This document shows, piece by piece, positions 8,914 through 16,388 of a stretch of DNA of 55,937 nt. Where the stretch lies: assembly GCA_034429695.1 (NCBI GenBank), contig DAOUGC010000278.1, forward strand, positions 1-55,937, in the 5' to 3' direction. A program made the translations under genes and the position numbers. Below the pieces are notes generated by a model. The model had not been told where the DNA came from, made no database searches, and worked only from the letters and a program-made list of their open reading frames with translations. The stretch comes from DAOUGC01 sp034429695 (GTDB lineage: Bacteria; Chloroflexota; Anaerolineae; Anaerolineales; Anaerolineaceae). Within the stretch, counting starts at the first letter, position 1; each line of letters starts with the position of its first letter.

Positions 8914-10602
8914 CTACTCGTGGAGTAATGCCCTGACTTCCTCAAGAAGCTCATCGCTCATGAAGTCGCCTTTTTGCATTAAGGATTGGATGCGCCCCTT
9001 TAAACGTTGTTTCTCAGCAGGGGTCAGTTCTTTGGCTGTAATGACAATCACTGGAATGTCAGAAGTGTCAGGATTGGCAGTCAGGGCATCGAGTACGGAG
9101 AACCCGTCCAGCTCTGGCATCATCAGGTCAAGGATGATCAGGTTGGGGTGCTCCCTGACGGCAAGTTCCACCGCCTCACGTCCATTACATGCTTCAAACA
9201 ATTGATACTCCCCTTGCGATTGCAAAATTCTGCGAACAAGCTGGCGGACTTCTGGTTGATCGTCCACGATTGCGATGCGGGGGAAGCGTTCTGCACCCAC
9301 GTAGCTGAGGGCAGCCAGCAAGCCTTCTTCTTTGTTTTGGCTCTGTGATCTGGACGGCATGACCACGTCCTTCGCCCAGCCATCTCCAAGGATGTTCTCA
9401 TCAATCGGCATGGTATGGCCCGTGCAATTGACCACCACCACCTCGTGGGGTTTAATGATTCCAGCGCGTACCAGTTTGATCAACCCTGCGAATGCCACAG
9501 CCGCGGCAGGCTCCACTGACAGACCTTCCATCTTTGCCATCAGATGCATGGCCCGGATGGCTTCTTCGTCTGTGACACTCTCAAAGACGCCGCCATGTTC
9601 TGACAGCATCCTGCGGCGCAGTTCGGTATAGGTTCTGCCGGGATCGCCAGTGGCGAGGGTTTCAATGATTGTGGATGGCTGTGTAACCACCGGCGCTGTT
9701 TCCAGGTTTTCCTTCCAGCCGCGCACCATGGGAGAGCAGCCTTCTGCCTGAATAAGCGCCATGTGCGGCAGGTGATCAACCCACCCCATGGTTTTCATTT
9801 CCTTGAAGCCCTTCATGACACCCAGGGGACCCATTCCGCCGCTGATGGATTGAATGTACCAATCGGGCGAGCGCCACATTACCTGGGGGGTAAGCAGTCC
9901 GGAAGGGATCAGTCCCAAACCGGCTGGCAATTGTTCGGCTATTTCAAATGCCATGGTTTTCATGGATTCCACGCATGGAATACTGCGTGCGCCCAGGTCA
10001 AAATAAACCCCCCGTTGTCGAGCAAACTCGGCTGCAAATTGTTTCGCCTGATCGTAAGAACCGGTGACCTTAATCACCTGGGAGCCATAGATGGCGACCT
10101 CGTGCATTTTTGCGGCTGGCACCAAACTGGTCAGTACTGCCCATACTTTAATCCCTGCCCTGGCTCCGTATGCCGAATACGATATGGCCACGTTGCCTGT
10201 GGATGCCACCACCATCTCTGATATACCGGCTTCACGAAGAGCCGTGATGGTGACAGCCGCCTGGCGATCCTTGAAGGATGCCGTGGGACACTGACGTTCA
10301 TCCTTGATGAAGATGTTGTGGCAACCGAGCATCATGGCCAGGTTGTTGGCTTTGATCAGTGGTGTGCCGCCTTCACCCAGGCTGACTTCCATGATCGGCG
10401 CCTGGATGGGTAGCAACTCACTGTAGCGCCAGATATTGAAAGGACGAAATGGCAATAACCTGGGAATGTCAACGGCAAGCCGGTTGTAGTCATAACGGGC
10501 TTCACGCCACATACTGCCGCAAGATGCACAGGCATTGACGCTGGGTGAATAATTGGTGCGATAACCACAATCAAGACATTCTACAATTAAGTTTACAGAC
10601 AT
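8914..10602 (-). CDS. Threonine-synthase-like PLP enzyme fused to a C-terminal receiver domain
   Basis: 562 residues. A zinc-ribbon-like N-terminus (C9/C12 and C25/C28) precedes a fold-type II PLP domain. This carries the Schiff-base Lys111 in TASFKDR, the cofactor-contacting STGN near 134-137, a glycine loop SISGGMGPLG and VNCTGH near 391-396. Threonine synthases convert O-phosphohomoserine to threonine; this sequence diverges in places (CPTASFKDR for the usual NPTGSFKDR, TGHTMP near the end), so cysteate synthase or a relative is possible. After a short linker, residues 442-562 form a complete receiver domain: D447/D448, phosphoacceptor D492 in LILDLMMPELDG, T522, K544. Such a fusion is unusual. 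It starts 25 nt after the hybrid kinase stop, which suggests the kinase controls it. Confidence 0.88.
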   Translation of the reverse strand: MSVNLIVECLDCGYRTNYSPSVNACASCGSMWREARYDYNRLAVDIPRLLPFRPFNIWRYSELLPIQAPIMEVSLGEGGTPLIKANNLAMMLGCHNIFIKDERQCPTASFKDRQAAVTITALREAGISEMVVASTGNVAISYSAYGARAGIKVWAVLTSLVPAAKMHEVAIYGSQVIKVTGSYDQAKQFAAEFARQRGVYFDLGARSIPCVESMKTMAFEIAEQLPAGLGLIPSGLLTPQVMWRSPDWYIQSISGGMGPLGVMKGFKEMKTMGWVDHLPHMALIQAEGCSPMVRGWKENLETAPVVTQPSTIIETLATGDPGRTYTELRRRMLSEHGGVFESVTDEEAIRAMHLMAKMEGLSVEPAAAVAFAGLIKLVRAGIIKPHEVVVVNCTGHTMPIDENILGDGWAKDVVMPSRSQSQNKEEGLLAALSYVGAERFPRIAIVDDQPEVRQLVRRILQSQGEYQLFEACNGREAVELAVREHPNLIILDLMMPELDGFSVLDALTANPDTSDIPVIVITAKELTPAEKQRLKGRIQSLMQKGDFMSDELLEEVRALLHE

Positions 10603-10627
10603 TGCACCACCCTTGAGTACTGTTGGT

Positions 10628-13600
10628 TTATCCGCGGATTTTGTTCAATGCGGCTTCGAGCGTTGCCAGCAGTTCGGTTTCCTGTAAATAACCCTTGGCA
10701 AACAGGTGTTGACCAAACTGGGCGAGCTGATGATGTTGTTCGGCGGTCAGGTCTGCGCCTGAGATGACCAGCACAGGAATGGCGCTGAATTTTGGATCCA
10801 GTTTAAGCCGTTCCAGCAAACCAAAACCATCCAATCCGGGCATAAACAGATCCATGATGACCACGTCAGGAGCGGCTTGTTGGATGGATTGCCATGCCTG
10901 TTCGCCATCATTGGATAGCGAGATGTTGAAGTGTCCGGTTTCATCCAAAATCTTCTGGATCAAGCGTTGATCAGCTTCGTCGTCATCCACAATCAAGATG
11001 TTATGGATGCTTCCATCGGGGTTAAGACGGTTGACGGCATTCAAGAGATCTTCGCGCAGGAATGGCTTGACCAGGTAATCGGCAGCGCCAAGCTGAATGC
11101 CCTTTTCCTCTTCCTCAAGGATGCTGCAGATAATCACCGGAATATTGCGGGTGACAGGGTTACCCTTTAATTCCTGGAGAACGGTCCAACCGTCTTTTTC
11201 CGGCATCATGATATCCAGCGTAATCGCCATGGGGCGTACCTCAAGAGCCTTCTCAAGCGCCTGCTGCGGATTGGTGACCGGAATGATGGTATATCCTTGC
11301 GGGTGGAGATAGCGCTCATACAATTGGATGACCTGGGCATCGTCATCAACTGCCAGAATGGTCAGTTGGCCACCATCATCGGCTGGAGCAGGCTCTTCCA
11401 TGGGACGGGTGACCGGCAGGGTGAAATAGAAAGTGGAACCCTTGCCGATTTCTGAGCACAACAGACCAATGCGGCCGCCGTGGAGTTCAATGAGCGAGCG
11501 GCAAATTGAAAGTCCCAGACCTGTACCACCGGTTTTGCGAGTGGGTGAGTCATCCACCTGTGAGAACGGCTGGAAGAGTTTGCCCTCGTCTTCGGCGGCA
11601 ATTCCCAAACCGGTATCGGTGACCTTGACCATGATTTCAGGTTTACCATCATCACTCCGGGTTTCCTCCACTTCAACTGTGATGGAACCCTCTTCGGTGA
11701 ATTTGGCGGCGTTGGACACCAGGTTGAGCAATACCTGGCGAATACGGGTGGCATCACCACTGACCACGGGCAGTTCAGCCGGGATGACTTGCTTTAGCTC
11801 AATGGGTTTGTCCTTGACCAGGCCAATGGCGGTGGACATGACACTGCGGATGATCTCAGCCATATCCATTTCCACAATGGATATTTCCATTTTGTTGGCT
11901 TCAATCTTGGACAGGTCGAGGATGTTGTTGATCAGGTTAAGCAGATGCTGGCCTGAATTGTAAATGGCGGTGAGGTCCTGTTCCTGGATTTCGTTGATGG
12001 GACCGTCAATGCCTTTGAGGATGACGCGTGAGAAGCCGATGATGGAATTGAGCGGTGTGCGCAACTCATGGCTCATGTTCGCCAGGAACTGGCTCTTCAG
12101 GCGGTCAACCTCGCGCATTTCCTCAATGGCTTTTTGGGCCAGGGCATAAGACCGGGCATTATCAATGGCGACGGCAATCTGGTCAGCCAGAATTTGCAGC
12201 ACGGCGATATCGTCGTTCGAGAATGCGTTCGGCTGGCTGTCTTGAATATCCAGAACACCAATAATGCGATCACCCAATTTCAACGGCAGGCCCATTTCAG
12301 AGCGAATGTTGGGCAACAGTGGGGTGGGCGAGTAGAAAGAACTGGTCTCCACATCATTAACGGTGACCGTATTGCCCTTTGCCAGAACCGCACCGACCAC
12401 TGATCGCGCACCCACTTTCACGCGATACCCCTGTTGTTTTAAGACCGCTCCAATTTCACCGGTGGCTTCAGCCACAACGGCGTGCAAATGGTTGTCGTCC
12501 ATCAGCAGGATGGAAGCATGGTCAAAGGTGAACCGTTCAGCCACCAGGTTCACGATACGGCTGAGGAGTTCGTCAAGCGCAAGGGTGCTGGTGGTATCGC
12601 GGGCGATATCGGCGGCGGCCTCCAATTCGAGGGCGCGGCGGCGGGCTTCTTCCAGCAGGGTCTGGCGTTCGAGAGCGACTGCGATACCGTTGCCTGCCAC
12701 CTGCATCAGGTGCACCTGTTCAGCATCGAACTGGGCTGGATGGGAGGACGAAGCAATCAACATGCCGGTCAACCGACCTGCGGATCTCAAAGCCACAATA
12801 CAGGCGGAAAGGATGTTGAACTGGATCAGTGTATTTTTGCTGGTGTCATCCAACCCTGATGCTGCCACGTCAGTCAGCGTCAGGGGGTCAACGCCGATCT
12901 GGGAAGCCAGCGGCAACATGCTGATGGGAATGTGGACACCCAGGCGGTGGTAGTCTTTGCCTTTTTCAAAGTGGCCCACCATCTCCAATTCCACAGGCAG
13001 GTTCTCACTCATCTGCACCACGCGGATCAACGTGACCCTTTCGCTGTGGGTGGGCAGAATATCTTTTGCCACCAGCATAATCAGGTCCTGGGCGTCGCGT
13101 GCCTGAGCAATGCCGCTACTGATGTGGTACAACTGCTCGGTTTCGGCCAGGGCTTCCTGTGTTTGAGTGAACAAGCGCAGGTTTTCGATGGATGTGGCCA
13201 TCTGGTCAATCAATGGCGGGTATGAGCGGATCTCCCGACCGCTGAAATGGTGCCATTCGTTGTAAGAAAGGAGTAACGCACCGGTCTGCCTGCGGGCTGC
13301 CCATAACGGGAGGACTGCCATGGAGCGTACCCCGGCTTCCTGCAATGTGGTGCGCATGGACTCATCCAGAGTGGAATCTGCCACGTCATCATAAAAGGTT
13401 GGTGCTGAACCGAACAACAATCGTGAATATAATTGCATGTCCAGTTTGGTATTGACGGAAACAGGCGGAGCACCCCGGCCACTATGCCATGTTGCCTCCA
13501 CCCGCATACCCACCGGGCGTCCCATACCATCGGTGTCAAACAGGATCAACTCAGCCCGGTTAATGGGGGATGGTTGCATACCCGATGTAATGGCTGCCAC

Positions 13601-15631
13601 CATTTCCTGCATGTCGTTGGCAAGCGCCAGACGATGGCTGGCATTGTACAGATTTTCAGTTTCATCCAGCGATGATTGCAACTGTTCGAGCAGGTCTTCG
13701 CGGATGACTGTGTTGGAAAGGGCATCTGAGGCAACCCGCAATACGCCGATTTCTTCTGCCAGCCATGGGCGTCTGTTCTCCAGTTGATCAAATGCGATGA
13801 AGCTGGAAACAGATTGTTTGCCCGGCACAGCCAGTAGCAAACTGGCCAGAATGTTTTGGGAGGTGAGGAAATCGCGTTCTGCTTGCGGTAATTTTTCAAT
13901 GGGGTCGGACACGACACCGTTTTCCTGCAAGCGTGACGCCCAGTATGCGAACTGGGATACGGGTATATGTTGGATGGGGGTGGAACCCAGGCGATCAGAA
14001 AATGCTGGGTCGGTCCAGATGGCGGCTGCCTGCCACTCCGGTCCATCCGCGCCTTCCCTGACCTCGGCAAAATAAACACGATGCGCCTGGGCAGCCTGGC
14101 CGAGGATGGACAAAACTTCGTGTAGTGAGCGGGAACCGAACTCGGTCAGCGTGGCGACGGCGCGGGCGACGTTGGACTCGTAACGCTCACGATTTTCAAT
14201 GGATGCCAGGGCGTTGCGGATTTCAGCAAACAGGTTCGCGTTTTCGAGGGCGGTTGTTGCCTGCGCAGCCACTGTGGAGAGCAGGTCCACCACGATGCTT
14301 GAAAAGGCCTGTTTCTTTGTGTAATCCTGCAGAACCACCACACCGGTGGGGCGGTCGCCGGCCAGCATGGGAATTACCAGAAGCGACATGGGAACCGGAA
14401 GCAAGTCGGTGATGCCCACTTGCTCCAAACGCTCAGTTACTTGATCATTGAACAATAACACTTTGCGGGTTTGGAGCGCATGTTGGATGACCTGGCGGAT
14501 GGGATCATCGTTTGCTGGCTGGGTAAGTTTCCCATTGACCCGATAAAGCGGGAAGGTAAGCTGTTGGGCTTGAACCAAACCGATGATCAAGTTCTGGCTG
14601 CCCGCCAGTCTTTCAATGGTGTTATCAACGATATTGACAATTTCAGTTGAGCTGGCCAGGCGGCTCAGCTCCTGTCCAACCCGGTTGAGGGCGGCCAGGT
14701 CTTCTGACCTGCGGCGAATCTCCTGTTCGGCGCGGGTGCGTTCAGCCAGTTCCTGTTGAACCACGGCGTACAGTCTGGCGTTTTCAATGGCAAGGGCAAG
14801 CTGGTTGGCCACTTCCTGCACCAGTAACTTCTCATCCTCAGACCACAAACGGTTGTCATCGGCGACAATTTCCAGCAAGCCTTTGCCGTCCTGTCCATAC
14901 TGAAAAGGCAGGGCGATTGTGGCAGGACCTTCCTGCCCGGACGGCTGTACGACAACCCGGTTTTCCTGCAAGCTAACCTGTCCGGCAGGCGTCAGGGGTT
15001 TTTCCCCTGGTTTGATCTTTCCATCCTCAATGACGATACCGGTTGGGATATCTGGATGTGAAATGGGGATATTCTCAAGGTTTGGGGTGCCAGTGACAGG
15101 CTCTTGATTCACAGGCCAGGGTTGGACCGGCGCTTTGGGCCGCTGCGGTGTATGGGAAATGGACGGAGTGATCGGCTCAATGAAATCAGGCGTCAGCGTG
15201 AGGACGACCAACTGGGAGCCAGTTTTCCCCTTGGGGATAAGCTGGCAGAAACCGCGCCAGCCGGATGAGTGCCCATTATCACCTGTGCGTGGAAAGACGT
15301 GCACCCGCACCGGAATTTGTGCCCCTGCATGATCCAAAAAACCAATGGCATCGTCAACCGGTTGGGTGGTGGGCGAGAACAAATCAGCCATGCGTGCATG
15401 ATAATTCGGATCGACGGCAAAGTCGGTCACACGCATACCCAGGAAGGCGCTGGCAGGAATGCCCAGGCATTGTTCAACCTCGGGGCTTATGCTGCGGTAA
15501 ACGCCATCGACGCTGGATTCCCATGTCCATCCTACCAGGGCGCCCGGTTTTTCAGCCGGCAGCACTGGAGATTGTTCATCCATGCCGGTGAACAGGGTGT
15601 CAAGCCGGCTGTACAATCGTTTCTTGGACAT
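10628..15631 (-). CDS. Soluble multi-GAF hybrid histidine kinase with two C-terminal receivers
   Basis: 1667 residues from the ATG at 15631, which has AGGAG upstream; an in-frame extension to 15727 lies entirely inside parA and has no better signal. It has a PAS-like domain (about 10-110), a proline-rich linker, then five or six GAF domains up to ~1170. HisKA carries His1188 in NMSHELRTPLN. HATPase_c has NLVSNAAKF near 1303-1311, DTGLGIA, and a GGTGLGLSI box. REC1 has Asp1473 (LDIMMPEKDGW) and Lys1522; REC2 has Asp1594 (MDLFMPGLDG) and Lys1646. No transmembrane helix is evident, so it is probably cytoplasmic and may receive input from the membrane GAF proteins of the same operon. No Hpt domain is present. 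Its first 32 nt overlap the end of parA, implying translational coupling. Confidence 0.93.
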   Translation of the reverse strand: MSKKRLYSRLDTLFTGMDEQSPVLPAEKPGALVGWTWESSVDGVYRSISPEVEQCLGIPASAFLGMRVTDFAVDPNYHARMADLFSPTTQPVDDAIGFLDHAGAQIPVRVHVFPRTGDNGHSSGWRGFCQLIPKGKTGSQLVVLTLTPDFIEPITPSISHTPQRPKAPVQPWPVNQEPVTGTPNLENIPISHPDIPTGIVIEDGKIKPGEKPLTPAGQVSLQENRVVVQPSGQEGPATIALPFQYGQDGKGLLEIVADDNRLWSEDEKLLVQEVANQLALAIENARLYAVVQQELAERTRAEQEIRRRSEDLAALNRVGQELSRLASSTEIVNIVDNTIERLAGSQNLIIGLVQAQQLTFPLYRVNGKLTQPANDDPIRQVIQHALQTRKVLLFNDQVTERLEQVGITDLLPVPMSLLVIPMLAGDRPTGVVVLQDYTKKQAFSSIVVDLLSTVAAQATTALENANLFAEIRNALASIENRERYESNVARAVATLTEFGSRSLHEVLSILGQAAQAHRVYFAEVREGADGPEWQAAAIWTDPAFSDRLGSTPIQHIPVSQFAYWASRLQENGVVSDPIEKLPQAERDFLTSQNILASLLLAVPGKQSVSSFIAFDQLENRRPWLAEEIGVLRVASDALSNTVIREDLLEQLQSSLDETENLYNASHRLALANDMQEMVAAITSGMQPSPINRAELILFDTDGMGRPVGMRVEATWHSGRGAPPVSVNTKLDMQLYSRLLFGSAPTFYDDVADSTLDESMRTTLQEAGVRSMAVLPLWAARRQTGALLLSYNEWHHFSGREIRSYPPLIDQMATSIENLRLFTQTQEALAETEQLYHISSGIAQARDAQDLIMLVAKDILPTHSERVTLIRVVQMSENLPVELEMVGHFEKGKDYHRLGVHIPISMLPLASQIGVDPLTLTDVAASGLDDTSKNTLIQFNILSACIVALRSAGRLTGMLIASSSHPAQFDAEQVHLMQVAGNGIAVALERQTLLEEARRRALELEAAADIARDTTSTLALDELLSRIVNLVAERFTFDHASILLMDDNHLHAVVAEATGEIGAVLKQQGYRVKVGARSVVGAVLAKGNTVTVNDVETSSFYSPTPLLPNIRSEMGLPLKLGDRIIGVLDIQDSQPNAFSNDDIAVLQILADQIAVAIDNARSYALAQKAIEEMREVDRLKSQFLANMSHELRTPLNSIIGFSRVILKGIDGPINEIQEQDLTAIYNSGQHLLNLINNILDLSKIEANKMEISIVEMDMAEIIRSVMSTAIGLVKDKPIELKQVIPAELPVVSGDATRIRQVLLNLVSNAAKFTEEGSITVEVEETRSDDGKPEIMVKVTDTGLGIAAEDEGKLFQPFSQVDDSPTRKTGGTGLGLSICRSLIELHGGRIGLLCSEIGKGSTFYFTLPVTRPMEEPAPADDGGQLTILAVDDDAQVIQLYERYLHPQGYTIIPVTNPQQALEKALEVRPMAITLDIMMPEKDGWTVLQELKGNPVTRNIPVIICSILEEEEKGIQLGAADYLVKPFLREDLLNAVNRLNPDGSIHNILIVDDDEADQRLIQKILDETGHFNISLSNDGEQAWQSIQQAAPDVVIMDLFMPGLDGFGLLERLKLDPKFSAIPVLVISGADLTAEQHHQLAQFGQHLFAKGYLQETELLATLEAALNKIRG

Positions 15632-16379
15632 AATCGTTAATCTCCTGGGCCAGTACCCGGTATTGATACGATGCGCGGGATCGCGGGGCATGCATGAAAA
15701 TGGGCACACCCGCGATTGGACTTTCACGCAATTTGGTATCCACTTCGATGATGGTGTTCAGCACACCGCTGTCAAACGATGCGCGTAGTTGCTCGGATAG
15801 CACCCGATGTGTTCGATTGCGCCGGTCGTACATGGTCAGCAAAAGTCGGTAGGTAAGGCTGGGGTTATATTGCGCCCGCACCCGACGTATCCAACCCATC
15901 AGGTTGCGAAGGGCATACACTGAAAAATATTCCGCCTGAGTGGGAATCAAGAGAAGATTTGCGGCGACAAAAGCGTTGAGCGTGATCACACCCAGCGCAG
16001 GGGGGCAATCGAAGATGACGATATCATAATCAAGATTGGCCTGTTCCAGGGCAGTCTGAAGCGTGTATTCGTAGTTATGGCGCATGGGCAGAAAGCGCTC
16101 CGCCATGCCCATTTCCTCTTTGGATGGAGCCAGATCGAGACCCTCAACGCGAGTGTTGACGATGGTAGATGAGAGCGGCGCGTCTTCGAGAAAAACATTG
16201 GACATGGAACGTTGAACCTTGACCGGTTCATAACCCAGCGCAAGCGACAGGTTGGCCTGCGGGTCAAGATCAACCAGCAGAACCCGTTTCCCATGTTCCA
16301 CCAGAGCCGCACCCAGGGAAATACTTGTGGTGGTTTTGGCCACGCCGCCTTTTTCGTTGGAAATCGTTATGCGATACAT
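15600..16379 (-). CDS. ParA/Soj-family ATPase (orphan)
   Basis: 259 residues, the usual length for ParA. A deviant Walker A motif KGGVAKTTT lies at 10-18, the A' aspartate is in LLVDLDPQANLS (about 35-46), and FDCPPALG is the Walker B region (about 104-111). The family forms ATP-dependent dimers that bind the nucleoid or membrane and position plasmids, chromosomes or protein clusters. No parB or parS-like element is next to it. It sits between a membrane GAF sensor (9 nt upstream) and the hybrid kinase (32-nt overlap), so its cargo may be the sensory complex, as with ParC-type ATPases that place chemoreceptor arrays. That role is inferred from context only. Confidence 0.92.
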   Translation of the reverse strand: MYRITISNEKGGVAKTTTSISLGAALVEHGKRVLLVDLDPQANLSLALGYEPVKVQRSMSNVFLEDAPLSSTIVNTRVEGLDLAPSKEEMGMAERFLPMRHNYEYTLQTALEQANLDYDIVIFDCPPALGVITLNAFVAANLLLIPTQAEYFSVYALRNLMGWIRRVRAQYNPSLTYRLLLTMYDRRNRTHRVLSEQLRASFDSGVLNTIIEVDTKLRESPIAGVPIFMHAPRSRASYQYRVLAQEINDYVQETIVQPA

Positions 16380-16388
16380 GGTCTATCC

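Noticed and set aside
11433..13787. Several long plus-strand frames inside the hybrid kinase gene
   Set aside because: They are low-complexity Ser/Arg-rich shadows of the kinase coding strand and lack start signals.
15632..15727. N-terminal extension of the hybrid kinase to 15727
   Set aside because: The extension lies wholly within parA, is Arg/Pro-rich and has no ribosome site, while the ATG at 15631 has AGGAG.
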